NCBI GenBank assembly: GCA_965149945.1
Contig: CBCTTQ010000024.1
Span: 1 to 31,437 of the forward strand
DNA: 31,437 nt
Reading direction: 5' to 3'
Origin: JAHZFN01 sp965149945
GTDB lineage: Bacteria > Bacillota > Dehalobacteriia > UBA4068 > UBA4997
Shown: piece after piece, positions 23,414 to 31,349 of the stretch
Numbering within the stretch: position 1 is the first letter of the stretch
Layout of the letters: each line of letters starts with the position of its first letter
Notes under the pieces: generated by a model
The model's input: the letters and a program-made list of their open reading frames with translations, nothing else
Told to the model about the DNA's origin: nothing
Database searches by the model: none
Translations under genes and position numbers: made by a program

Positions 23414-25039
23414 ATGGAATTGCTTGATCAAATTTTGGCTTATCAACCGAAAAGTCCCTCAGAAACAGCAGCCAAAGACTTTTGTTTGCAAGCGCTGCAC
23501 AATCATCCCGACAGCTTGTTTACCAGAGAAAACGCACAATTTCATTTTACCGCTTCCGCCATGATTCTCAATCCGGAACAAACCAAAACCCTCATGGTCT
23601 ACCATAATATTTATCAATCCATCAGTTGGACGGGCGGTCATGCCGACGGACAACGAGACCTTTTGCAAGTAGCTCTGAGAGAAGCAAAGGAAGAAACAGG
23701 TATCGAACAACTCTTCCCTCTCAGCGATCAAATTCTCTCTTTGGACTTGTTGCCGGTTCCGCAGCATAAAAAAAACGGACAAGTTGTTCCTGCCCATCAT
23801 CACCTTTCCGTCGCCTACGGCGCCATCGCTCCGGAAGACCAAATATTAACCTGCCGCCCCGCGGAAAACAGTCTGGTAACCTGGGTCCCCTGTGAGCGTT
23901 TGCCGGAAATCTGTACAGAGTCCCACATGCTTCCCCTCTACCAAAAACTGATTCGTCGTATGGCAGAGCTGGCGGCGGAAAAAGAAAACAAGCTGAACGC
24001 TGTCACGGCCCCCCTTTTGGCTTGGTACGCGAAACACGCTCGCCATCTGCCCTGGCGCGACAACCCCTCTCCCTACCACGTCTGGGTATCCGAAATCATG
24101 CTGCAACAGACCAGAGTAGAAACGGTCAAGCCCTATTATCAACGCTTTCTGAAAGCTCTGCCCAATGTAGAGGCATTGGCCAACGCGTCGGAAACACAAC
24201 TGCTGAAACTCTGGGAAGGACTTGGGTATTACAGTCGAGTGCGCAATATGCAAAAAACAGCCAAACGCATCGTTTCCCAATACGACGGACGATTTCCTTC
24301 TGACCCCAAAGAGCTGAGAACCCTACCCGGGATTGGGGAATATACCGCGGGAGCCATCGCCTCTATCGCCTTTGATCTGCCGGAACCTGCTGTCGATGGC
24401 AATGTCATGCGTGTTTTTACACGCCTTACAGAAAATTTTCGTGATATCAGCCGTCCTGCCACTAAGCGATATATTACGGAACTGCTGCGACCCCTCTATC
24501 CCCCGCAAAACCGCGGCGCCTTCACCCAAAGTCTCATGGAACTGGGCGCCACGGTCTGTTTGCCCAACAGCGCCCCTCTTTGCGAGCATTGTCCCCTTGC
24601 GTCCCTTTGTGTGAGCTATGCCCATGGCACTAACTGCACTTTGCCCCGCAAAGCTACGAAAAAGTCTCGTGAAAAGCAAGAAAAAACCGTCTTACTCCTG
24701 GTCTGTGACAGCAAAATCATTATCCGGCGCCGTAAAAAGAAAGGGCTGCTGGCGGGAATGTGGCAATTTCCCGATCTGGAAGGGTACCGCGCGCCAGAAG
24801 AAATCCACCGATGGATGGCTGATTACGGACTCATCCCTCTCCGCATACAAACAGGTCCGAAGTACAAACATATTTTCACCCACAAAGAATGGTGGATGAT
24901 CAGCTATCTTGTAGAATGCGAACGGCCGTTCCCTCTTCCAAATTGCCAGTGGGTAACCCGCCAAGAACTGCAAAATACCTATCCGCTGCCCGCCGCCTAT
25001 CAGCCTTTTCTCAAGCAAATTCCCTCTTCCCTGTTTTAA
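23414..25039 (+). CDS. mutY: Nudix - MutY adenine glycosylase - Nudix fusion
   Basis: A 541-residue three-part protein. Residues 1-180 are a full Nudix hydrolase domain with box G75 to I97 (GGHADG, then REAKEETGI); the conserved Glu six residues after G75 is R81 here. Residues about 195-410 are MutY, which removes A mispaired with 8-oxoG. They contain VSEIMLQQT with catalytic E227, the helix-hairpin-helix LPGIGEYTAGAIAS, VDGNVMRV with D328, and a 4Fe-4S loop (C382, C390, C393, C399). Residues about 425-541 are the C-terminal MutT-like 8-oxoG recognition domain normal for MutY. A typical MutY has about 350 residues, so the N-terminal Nudix domain is an addition. CGGAGGAA before the ATG supports the long start. 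Confidence 0.92.
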   Translation: MELLDQILAYQPKSPSETAAKDFCLQALHNHPDSLFTRENAQFHFTASAMILNPEQTKTLMVYHNIYQSISWTGGHADGQRDLLQVALREAKEETGIEQLFPLSDQILSLDLLPVPQHKKNGQVVPAHHHLSVAYGAIAPEDQILTCRPAENSLVTWVPCERLPEICTESHMLPLYQKLIRRMAELAAEKENKLNAVTAPLLAWYAKHARHLPWRDNPSPYHVWVSEIMLQQTRVETVKPYYQRFLKALPNVEALANASETQLLKLWEGLGYYSRVRNMQKTAKRIVSQYDGRFPSDPKELRTLPGIGEYTAGAIASIAFDLPEPAVDGNVMRVFTRLTENFRDISRPATKRYITELLRPLYPPQNRGAFTQSLMELGATVCLPNSAPLCEHCPLASLCVSYAHGTNCTLPRKATKKSREKQEKTVLLLVCDSKIIIRRRKKKGLLAGMWQFPDLEGYRAPEEIHRWMADYGLIPLRIQTGPKYKHIFTHKEWWMISYLVECERPFPLPNCQWVTRQELQNTYPLPAAYQPFLKQIPSSLF

Positions 25040-25888
25040 TGAAAGCGCCATACATCCCGCAAAATACAGGATCCATAAAAAGCGCCCTAATCCCCTGTAC
25101 CAAACAGTTGCTTTTTTAATCGGGAGAAAGCAATATGATGAAACGCCCGGATGATTTGTTCCCCAAAGCAATCAGTCTGTTATTTTTTCACTTGCAGATT
25201 CCCGGCTTTTTGTTTGAAACCGACGTATTGCCGATATTTTTCTCAAACTGAGGAAAGAGGCAAATTCTCAATGGTTTCCCAATATGCCTCTGACGACAGG
25301 AATATCTATCCTCTCCCCCAAACCGCGCCACCATATCCTCGCCCGGCGGAACAACATATTTTGAATTTTTCCCAATTGATATCTTAATTAATTTTTGGAG
25401 GGGGAAAAACAGGAAAGAGAACAACTATCGTTGTCCTTACTCTAATTTTCATAATACCGAAAATTCCCGCTGCCGCCAATCCCAGATGTTATATCAATCA
25501 ACTCAGCTCTGTACATCCCCGTCCGAGAAGAGAAGTAACATCAATTCCCATGCGCGGAATTTTGGGCACACCGGAGATCCGGGTATTTGATTGAACCGCA
25601 ACATCATCTCAACAATTGACAATAAATCCCCTGCTAAACAGTTTTGAAAATTTGATTGAACAGCAGAAGGCACGCCGCTATCCTGAAAACCAACGTCGAA
25701 AAAAACCCTCTCCGATCATTTTCAGCCCTTATCCTATTCTTTATATTCTCTCCGATGCGAAGGTGATAGCTTCCGGTACTATTTCCCCGCTTAAAATTGA
25801 TCGACGCCCCATAGCCCCTGATTTCGATAAGAAAAGCAAGAAATCCATTCAAAAATCAATCGATACACAAGGGCACGCTTGCATCCAT
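25040..25888. other. Gene-less region between mutY and tRNA-Thr
   Basis: About 850 bases hold no gene I can support. A weak terminator-like arrangement after mutY (AAAAAGC near 25078 with GCTTTTTT near 25110, and CTGT/ACAG inside) may end that transcript. An inverted repeat AGAGGCA / TGCCTCT spans about 25255-25290. A short direct repeat with core TTTGATTGAAC occurs near 25588 and 25652. Open frames of 60-110 codons exist on both strands, but none has a good ribosome binding site or recognisable motif. The stretch may be decayed coding or mobile DNA. Confidence 0.5.
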
Positions 25889-25930
25889 AAAAAAAACCTG
25901 TCAAATACTTCACCGTATTTGACAGGTTTT
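25889..25930 (-). terminator. Intrinsic terminator of tRNA-Thr
   Basis: On the minus strand AAAACCTGTCAAATAC and GTATTTGACAGGTTTT form a perfect 16-base-pair stem (complement of 25893-25930), followed by a long T-run. It begins 5 bases after the tRNA 3' end. Confidence 0.95.
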
Positions 25931-25935
25931 ACTTC

Positions 25936-26010
25936 TGGAGCTGCTGGGCGGATTTGAACCGCCGACCCCGTCCTTACCAAGGACGTGCTCTACCCCTGAG
26001 CCACAGCAGC
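25936..26010 (-). tRNA. tRNA-Thr (anticodon GGT)
   Basis: The minus strand folds as a complete cloverleaf. The acceptor stem is GCTGCTG with CAGCAGC. The D-arm contains CTCAGGGGTAGAGC. The anticodon stem CGTCC/GGACG encloses the loop TTGGTAA, giving anticodon GGT for threonine codons ACC and ACU. The T-arm is GGCGG-TTCAAAT-CCGCC. The discriminator is T and the CCA tail is encoded. It has its own consensus promoter and terminator, so it is a single-tRNA transcription unit. Confidence 0.97.
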
Positions 26011-26025
26011 AAACTCACTTTATCC

Positions 26026-26054
26026 ATTATAAAGTATTTTCAGCAAGTTGTCAA
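26026..26054 (-). promoter_or_regulatory. Promoter for tRNA-Thr
   Basis: On the minus strand a perfect TTGACA (complement of 26049-26054) and a perfect TATAAT (complement of 26026-26031) are separated by exactly 17 bases, about 15 bases before the tRNA 5' end. This is the strongest promoter in the window, as expected for a stable RNA. Confidence 0.95.
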
Positions 26055-26081
26055 TAGTATTTCCCATAGTTTTTCGCCTTT

Positions 26082-26834
26082 TTAAAAAATTTCCAAGGCC
26101 ACCGGGCAATGGTCACTGCCATAGACATCAGTCAAGATAGCGCTGTCTTTTACTTTCGGCATCAAACGTTCGGAAACCACAAAATAATCGATTCGCCATC
26201 CCGCGTTGTTTTCCCTGGCACGAAAACGATAACTCCACCAGGAATAAGCGCCGGTCACCTCGGGATACAAACAGCGAAAAGTATCCACAAACCCCGCGTC
26301 CAGCAACTCCTGAAATTTTCCCCGCTCCTCGTCAGAAAATCCCGCATTTCCGCGATTGGTCTTGGGATTTTTCAAATCGATTTCCTGATGCGCCACATTT
26401 AAATCACCGCAGAGAATCACAGGTTTTTTATGATCCAGCTCTATTAAATACGCTCGAAAATCATCTTCCCAGCGCATTCTGTAATCCAAACGTTTCAATT
26501 CGCTTTGGGCATTGGGAGTATAGACGTTCACCAAGTAAAACTCTTCAAATTCTGCTGTCACCACACGCCCCTCATGGCTGTGTTCCTCGATGCCGATATC
26601 ATAAGTAACAGATAGCGGCGGAACACGTGTAAAAACCACCGTGCCGCTGTAGCCTTTTTTGACGGCGCTGTTCCAAAACTGCTCATAGCCATCCAGTGTA
26701 ATCTCCGCTTGTCCGGGGTGCATTTTTGTCTCTTGACAGCAAAGAATATCGGCGTCAATTTCCGCCGCGAAATCGTAAAATCCCTTCTTGATGCAGGCAC
26801 GCAGTCCATTGACATTCCACGAAACCAGTTTCAT
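26082..26834 (-). CDS. xth: Exodeoxyribonuclease III / AP endonuclease (Xth/ExoA)
   Basis: This 250-residue enzyme of the exonuclease-endonuclease-phosphatase fold cuts DNA 5' of abasic sites in base excision repair. Active-site residues are visible: SWNVNGLRA with N7, CCQETK with metal ligand E35, LVNVYTPN, CGDLNVAHQEID with the catalytic Asp-Asn, RIDYFVVS, and the C-terminal GSDHCPVAL Asp-His pair. The start at 26834 is set by GGAGGTGG immediately upstream (complement of 26839-26846) and by the family N-terminus. An in-frame extension to 26927 would enter the divergent promoter region. It is near the MutY gene, which acts in the same repair pathway, but not in an operon with it. Confidence 0.95.
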   Translation of the reverse strand: MKLVSWNVNGLRACIKKGFYDFAAEIDADILCCQETKMHPGQAEITLDGYEQFWNSAVKKGYSGTVVFTRVPPLSVTYDIGIEEHSHEGRVVTAEFEEFYLVNVYTPNAQSELKRLDYRMRWEDDFRAYLIELDHKKPVILCGDLNVAHQEIDLKNPKTNRGNAGFSDEERGKFQELLDAGFVDTFRCLYPEVTGAYSWWSYRFRARENNAGWRIDYFVVSERLMPKVKDSAILTDVYGSDHCPVALEIF

Positions 26835-26862
26835 CTTTCCACCTCCGTCAATTTCTTTTTTT

Positions 26863-26908
26863 ATTATAGCAAATTGTACTGGATTTTTCCAGTCAATATG
26901 GTTATACT
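26863..26908. promoter_or_regulatory. Divergent promoter region of xth and the PepV-like gene with an inverted repeat
   Basis: Toward xth, an extended -10 TGCTATAAT (the TATAAT is the complement of 26863-26868) pairs with TGGAAA (complement of 26886-26891) at 17 bases. Toward the dipeptidase, TTGTAC at 26874-26879 with TATGGT at 26897-26902 (17 bases), or TATACT at 26903-26908, is possible. A perfect inverted repeat, ACTGGA at 26878-26883 and TCCAGT at 26888-26893, overlaps both -35 regions and could be an operator. Confidence 0.5.
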
Positions 26909-26938
26909 TTATATAGAGAGAAAACACGGAGGTTTGTT

Positions 26939-28321
26939 ATGGAAGAAAAACTGACAGCATGGATTGACGCCCATCAACAGAAAATGGAACAAGACCTGCT
27001 GGAGCTGATCGCGATAGAAAGTACCGAAGCGGCCCCGACCCCTCAAAGCCCCTTCGGAGACGGCGTAGGCGAGGCGTTGACCAAAATCGCCCATATAGGG
27101 CGGCGATTGGGATTCCAAAGCCACAATCATCAAGGATACTATACGACCATTGACTGGGGAGCTGTCACCCAACCGCGCCAGGCTGTAGGCATCCTTTGTC
27201 ATATGGATGTAGTTCCTTTTGGAGAAGGGTGGGCACATTCTCCTTTGGGAGAAATTGTCGGCAGCCGTATTTACGGTCGCGGCGCGCTGGATGATAAAGG
27301 TCCCGCCGTTGCCTCCCTTTATGCTATGGCAGCCCTGAAAGCGAACGGTGTCAAACTTTCCCGTCCCATTCGTCTGGTGGCAGGCGGCAATGAAGAGTCC
27401 GGTTGTCTTTGCATGGCACATTACAAACAAACAGATACTCCCCTTTGGGGCGGGTTTTCTCCCGACGGTAATTTTCCGGTTATCTTCGCGGAAAAAGGTA
27501 TCGCTCTGCAACAAGGAGAAGTAACAATTTCCTCTTCTCTTATTCACAGCATTGACGCCGGTACTGCAGTCAATGCCGTTCCCGGAAAAGCGGAAGCCAT
27601 CCTCAATACCGCGGATCCCGCGGAATTAAGTCAGCGGCTATCGGCATTTTCCCAACAAGGGAAAATTCACTGCACGCCTATGGGACAACAGCAACTGCAT
27701 GTAACAGCAATAGGGAAATCCGCTCACGGTTCCACGCCGGAGCAGGGTGAAAATGCCATAAAGCTGCTGATTGACGCCCTGCGTTTTCTGGATATATCCG
27801 ATCCGTTGCTTTCATTGTTGACAAAACTCAACGATTTATTCTGCGCTGATCCTTACGGTCAAGCCGCCGGCATTGCCGTTCGAGATGAAATTTCCGGTTC
27901 CCTCACCCTCAATTTGGGCATTTTGCGTTATCATGAAGAACAGCTTCATCTGGAACTGGATCTACGCTACCCGGTCACATGCTCTTATCCACCGGTTCAG
28001 GCAGCTTTAGCAGAAAAACTGACGCCTCTTGCGTTGACTTTTACCTGCACCGAACACAAACCGCCCCTTTATGTTGACAAAGAAGCGCCGCTGGTGCGCA
28101 CTTTGGCAGAGATTTATCGCCAAACGGGGCGAAGGGATACAGAGCCTTTGGCCATCGGCGGCGGCACCTATTGCCGCAGCATGGATCATTTTGTCGCCTT
28201 CGGACCGGTGGGCGCCGATGATGCCGATACCATGCACCGGGCCGATGAATATTTGGAGCGGGAGCACTTGCGTTTTCTCACAAAAATTTACGCTCAAGCA
28301 TTGTATCAATTAGCAAAATAG
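26939..28321 (+). CDS. pepV: M20 family dipeptidase, PepV-like
   Basis: A 460-residue zinc metallopeptidase that would cleave dipeptides in the cytosol. HMDVVPFG carries the first metal ligands and the catalytic Asp. GRGALDDKGP contains the bridging Asp, and AGGNEESG contains the general-base and ligand glutamates. GKSAHGSTPEQGENA is the dimerisation-domain His region. GGGTYCRSMDHFVAFGPVGA is the C-terminal PepV signature, which carries no canonical His after the Arg. ACGGAGG lies upstream of the ATG. It is followed after 58 bases by a CBS-domain gene on the same strand, possibly co-transcribed. Carnosinase-like specificity is an alternative; the substrate is not settled. Confidence 0.9.
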   Translation: MEEKLTAWIDAHQQKMEQDLLELIAIESTEAAPTPQSPFGDGVGEALTKIAHIGRRLGFQSHNHQGYYTTIDWGAVTQPRQAVGILCHMDVVPFGEGWAHSPLGEIVGSRIYGRGALDDKGPAVASLYAMAALKANGVKLSRPIRLVAGGNEESGCLCMAHYKQTDTPLWGGFSPDGNFPVIFAEKGIALQQGEVTISSSLIHSIDAGTAVNAVPGKAEAILNTADPAELSQRLSAFSQQGKIHCTPMGQQQLHVTAIGKSAHGSTPEQGENAIKLLIDALRFLDISDPLLSLLTKLNDLFCADPYGQAAGIAVRDEISGSLTLNLGILRYHEEQLHLELDLRYPVTCSYPPVQAALAEKLTPLALTFTCTEHKPPLYVDKEAPLVRTLAEIYRQTGRRDTEPLAIGGGTYCRSMDHFVAFGPVGADDADTMHRADEYLEREHLRFLTKIYAQALYQLAK

Positions 28322-28379
28322 GCATCCTGTTTTGCAAAAAAAATAATACTCGACGCGACCCTATGGAAAGGAGCATACT

Positions 28380-28793
28380 ATGAAAATCTCATTCTTTTTA
28401 ATCCCCAAAATGGAAACTGCTTATATGTTAGAGCACAATACCATTCGCCAGGCGCTGGAAAAAATGGAGTTTCATCAATACAACTCTCTTACTGTTTTAG
28501 ACGATGAAGGAAAATATAAATATTCTCTTTCCGCCACAGACTTCTTTCATTACATGAAAGATCATCCCGGCATCACCTACTACAATACCAAAGAAATCGC
28601 CCTTTCCGATGTGGTTCCGCAAATCGATGTCAAACCCATCGATATTAACGATGACATTGAAAATCTGATCAAAACATTGCTCACGCAGGAATACACTCCT
28701 GTCATCGATGGCAACGGAATTTACATCGGCGAAGTTTCCGCTACGGAAATCATCGAATTCATCGTGGAAAAACGCCTGATCAAAAATGAATAA
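28380..28793 (+). CDS. CBS-pair domain protein
   Basis: A 137-residue soluble protein made of one CBS pair (two beta-alpha-beta repeats), a module that usually binds adenosyl ligands such as AMP, ATP or SAM. Repeat 1 spans about residues 15-60 with TIRQALEKMEFHQYNSLTVL. Repeat 2 spans about 80-135 with DDIENLIKTLL, YTPVID and GIYIGEVSATEIIEFI. There is no attached enzyme domain, so it is probably a stand-alone sensor. AAAGGAG at 28367-28373 is the ribosome binding site. It may share a transcript with the upstream dipeptidase and ends at a terminator. Confidence 0.85.
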   Translation: MKISFFLIPKMETAYMLEHNTIRQALEKMEFHQYNSLTVLDDEGKYKYSLSATDFFHYMKDHPGITYYNTKEIALSDVVPQIDVKPIDINDDIENLIKTLLTQEYTPVIDGNGIYIGEVSATEIIEFIVEKRLIKNE

Positions 28794-28803
28794 ACCCAAA
28801 CAT

Positions 28804-28840
28804 AAAAAAGACGGACAGGAATTTCCTGTCCGTCATTTTT
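28804..28840. terminator. Bidirectional terminator between the CBS gene and the SLH gene
   Basis: GACGGACAGG at 28810-28819 pairs with CCTGTCCGTC at 28825-28834 around AATTT. An A-run lies before it and a T-run after it, so it can terminate both the CBS-protein transcript (plus) and the convergent SLH transcript (minus). Confidence 0.93.
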
Positions 28841-28892
28841 CATCATCACCCTTAACGCCAAACAATTTCTACCCTGTTTGTCGCGAAAAAGT

Positions 28893-29819
28893 CTATCCCA
28901 CCTGTTCCGTGAAACGTTGCAAAATGGTCGCGACCTGCGCTCTGGTCGCACTCTCCTGGGGTTCCAACATCGTATCAGAAACACCCGTAATCAAACCTAC
29001 GCCGTTGGCCCACTGCATATTTTCATACGCATACGAAGAAATTGAACCGTGGTCAATATACCCACTCAAATCTGCTCGAACGCTCGTATCATACCCTTTA
29101 TAATCGGAATATCGAGCCATAATCGCCGCCATCTGCTCTCTGGTAACCCAATCCTTGGGACCAAACTTTGTCTCACTGTATCCTTTTACAATGCCGTTTT
29201 CTTGCGCCCAAGCAATGGCTTGCTCATAATAGGATCCTACCGCCACATCTTCAAAAGTTACCATCGTGCCTTCCGGTTGCCCCTCCAGACGCCACAGCAC
29301 TGTTACCAGCATACCGCGAGTCATATTTTCATTGGGACTGAAAAGGGTTTCCGACGTTCCGTTAAACAAGCCGGCTGTTACCACATAACGAATCGCTTCT
29401 TCCGCCCAATGGTCGGAAATATCCGTAAAGGCAATATCGGACGGCGTGTCTTCCTGTTCCCAACCGGCATAAAGCGTCAAATCCTCCGTGATTGCCGTGA
29501 CAAAATCAAAAGATTGCGTACAGGCAGCGTCACGATACCAACCGGTAAACACATAGCCCTCCCGAACAGGATCTTCCGGCGCGGTCACTTTCGCACCTTT
29601 TCTGACAGCGGTTGTAGACAAAACCTGATCTCCATCCATAAAGACAACCGTATATTTCGTCACAGCGCTGCCGCCGCCTTCACTGTCACTGCTTACAGTA
29701 ATGACAATCGGACCTGTAATGTCTGCGCCGGGAATAACATAAACCCCTTCACCGTTAGGTCCGGCCTGACAGGGACAACTACAAATTTTAAGGATAGGCA
29801 GGTGTTGCATTAGCAGCAC
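28893..29819 (-). CDS. S-layer homology (SLH) surface protein, C-terminal remnant
   Basis: The open frame of 308 codons encodes the end of a cell-surface protein. About residues 50-122 form a Listeria-Bacteroides (InlB B-type) repeat ending YTVVFMDG to FTGWYRD and TLYAGW. Three SLH modules follow from about residue 130: FTDISDHWAEEAIRYVV, FEDVAVGSYYEQAIAWA and a third ending ATRAQVATILQRF. These anchor proteins to cell-wall polymers. There is no signal peptide. The first 20 or so residues (MLLMQHLPILK) translate the hairpin next to the recombinase and look foreign, with no usable ribosome binding site. I infer the 5' part was cut off by the neighbouring element, so this is probably not expressed as an intact protein. 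Confidence 0.72.
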   Translation of the reverse strand: MLLMQHLPILKICSCPCQAGPNGEGVYVIPGADITGPIVITVSSDSEGGGSAVTKYTVVFMDGDQVLSTTAVRKGAKVTAPEDPVREGYVFTGWYRDAACTQSFDFVTAITEDLTLYAGWEQEDTPSDIAFTDISDHWAEEAIRYVVTAGLFNGTSETLFSPNENMTRGMLVTVLWRLEGQPEGTMVTFEDVAVGSYYEQAIAWAQENGIVKGYSETKFGPKDWVTREQMAAIMARYSDYKGYDTSVRADLSGYIDHGSISSYAYENMQWANGVGLITGVSDTMLEPQESATRAQVATILQRFTEQVG

Positions 29820-29825
29820 CTGCCT
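29796..29825. repeat. Perfect-arm hairpin at the recombinase/SLH junction
   Basis: AGGCAGGTGTTGC at 29796-29808 pairs with GCAGCACCTGCCT at 29813-29825 (13 base pairs, one G-T) around ATTA. It starts right after the recombinase stop and has no T-run on the minus strand. It may end the recombinase mRNA or belong to the element's terminal sequence. Confidence 0.7.
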
Positions 29826-29831
29826 GTTCCT

Positions 29832-31349
29832 TTACGCACTTTTCGTGATGTTCAGATTCCCAATCACGCCAATATCCGTGTAATGGATTTCCACCGTTTG
29901 GCTGGCGTGTTTGGACCACTTCACATCCTTCTCATGCACCACGATTTTCTCAATAAACAGCCGCAGCAACTCCGGCGTCAGCTTCTGAATGTCGGTGTAG
30001 CGTTTGGCCCTGGCAATGAAGTTGTCTGCGCCGGACACCGTGGCCTTCAGTTTGGTGACCTCCCGCTCCTTTTGCGGGATGGCAGTTTTCAACTGCTCCT
30101 GCTCCGCCACATAACTGGCGGAGAGGGACTGAAACTGCTCCGTGGTGATGTGTCCCAGCACTGAGTCCTCATACAATCGCTTGAAGATGACCCCCAGTTC
30201 CGCCTCGCGCTTTTTCATCCCTGAAAGTTCCAACTCCTGCCTGCGGATCTCCCGCCGCAGTTCAGCGGACTGCCGGTCACAGATATAGGCGGCGAACTCC
30301 TGCGTATGCTCCCGCGCCATCGCCGTCACCCTGCGGATGTCCTCCAGCACAATCTCGTCGAGGACACACTCCCGAATGTAGTGGGCCGTGCAGACCTCAG
30401 ACCCTGCTTTCTTATAGGTTCGGCAGGTGAAATTGTTTTGCGTTGGTTTCATGGTGTGCGCCCGATGCAGGACCATTGTGGAACCGCAGTCGGCACAGAT
30501 GACAAGGCCGGAATACTTGTTGAGTTCCTCCATCTTTGTGGGGCGTTTTCGGTTTTGCCGTACCCGCTGGACGATGTCCCAAACCTCCTGCGTGATCAGC
30601 GCCGGATGGGTCCCCTCAAACACCAGGCACTCCTCCCTGGGATGCTGCACATACCGCTTGTCCTTATAGGATTTTGTGGTGAACTTCATGTTGACCGTGT
30701 TTCCAAGGTAGGTTTCATTCTCTAGGATGTTGGCGATGGTGCTGTCGGACCAGTTATAGGGCTGGGACAGATCGAGGCAGGTATGGCCGGACCCAAACTT
30801 GCGGTAGGTGTAGACTACCGGACAAAGTACGTTTTCGGCTTTCAACTGTTTAGCAATCTGGCTCGGCCCGCGGCCAGCGGCGCAGAGGGCGAAGATGCGG
30901 CGCACCACAGCGGCAGCCTCCTCGTCCACGATGAGTTTGCCCTTGGCGTTCTCGTCCTTTTGGTAGCCGTAGGGCGCCCGTGTTCCCAGGCGCTCCCCGC
31001 GCTGGGCCTTGGCCCGCTGAACCGCCCGGATCTTCCGGCTGGTGTCCCGCACGAACCATTCGTTGAACAGGTTTTTGAAGGGCATCAAGTCGTTGCTCTC
31101 GGCGTTTTCCGTGTCCACATTGTCGTTGATGGCGATGTAGCGGACGCCGAACTGCGGGAACCGCTCCTCGATGTAGAGGCCGGTGTGCAGCTGGTTGCGC
31201 CCCAATCGGGATAAGTCCTTGGTGATGATGATCCCGACTTTCCCGTCCTCCATGTCGGACATCATGCGCTGGAAATCCGGCCGGTTGAAACTGGCCCCTG
31301 AGTATCCGTCATCCACATAGAATTGGATGTTTGGAAAGCGATGGTCCAT
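29832..31349 (-). CDS. Large serine recombinase (TnpX/TndX-like), 5'-truncated
   Basis: The 505-codon frame encodes most of a large serine recombinase. It begins inside the resolvase domain (YVDDGYSGASFNRPDF, then IIITKDLSRLGRN). The recombinase domain follows with APYGYQKD, then a zinc ribbon (CADCGSTM and a second CX-type pair in TCRTYKKAGSEVC), a long coiled coil, and a DUF4368-type C-terminus. Upstream codons still read FQKRILEQYA in the same frame, then meet a TGA at about 31389-31391. The native N-terminus with the catalytic serine (RLSRDD region) is therefore absent. The ATG at 31349 has no clear ribosome binding site. Base composition is GC-richer than the neighbours (34 of 60 at 31021-31080), which supports horizontal origin. 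Confidence 0.85.
   Translation of the reverse strand: MDHRFPNIQFYVDDGYSGASFNRPDFQRMMSDMEDGKVGIIITKDLSRLGRNQLHTGLYIEERFPQFGVRYIAINDNVDTENAESNDLMPFKNLFNEWFVRDTSRKIRAVQRAKAQRGERLGTRAPYGYQKDENAKGKLIVDEEAAAVVRRIFALCAAGRGPSQIAKQLKAENVLCPVVYTYRKFGSGHTCLDLSQPYNWSDSTIANILENETYLGNTVNMKFTTKSYKDKRYVQHPREECLVFEGTHPALITQEVWDIVQRVRQNRKRPTKMEELNKYSGLVICADCGSTMVLHRAHTMKPTQNNFTCRTYKKAGSEVCTAHYIRECVLDEIVLEDIRRVTAMAREHTQEFAAYICDRQSAELRREIRRQELELSGMKKREAELGVIFKRLYEDSVLGHITTEQFQSLSASYVAEQEQLKTAIPQKEREVTKLKATVSGADNFIARAKRYTDIQKLTPELLRLFIEKIVVHEKDVKWSKHASQTVEIHYTDIGVIGNLNITKSA

Noticed and set aside
24557..24610. MutY Fe-S cysteine spacing of 7-2-5 rather than the textbook 6-2-5
   Set aside because: The extra residue occurs in a CLPN-type loop that I recall from other clostridial MutY proteins, and all four cysteines are present, so I do not treat it as a defect.
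29049..29813. A 254-codon plus-strand open frame opposite the SLH remnant
   Set aside because: It is antisense to recognisable SLH repeats and has no start signals.
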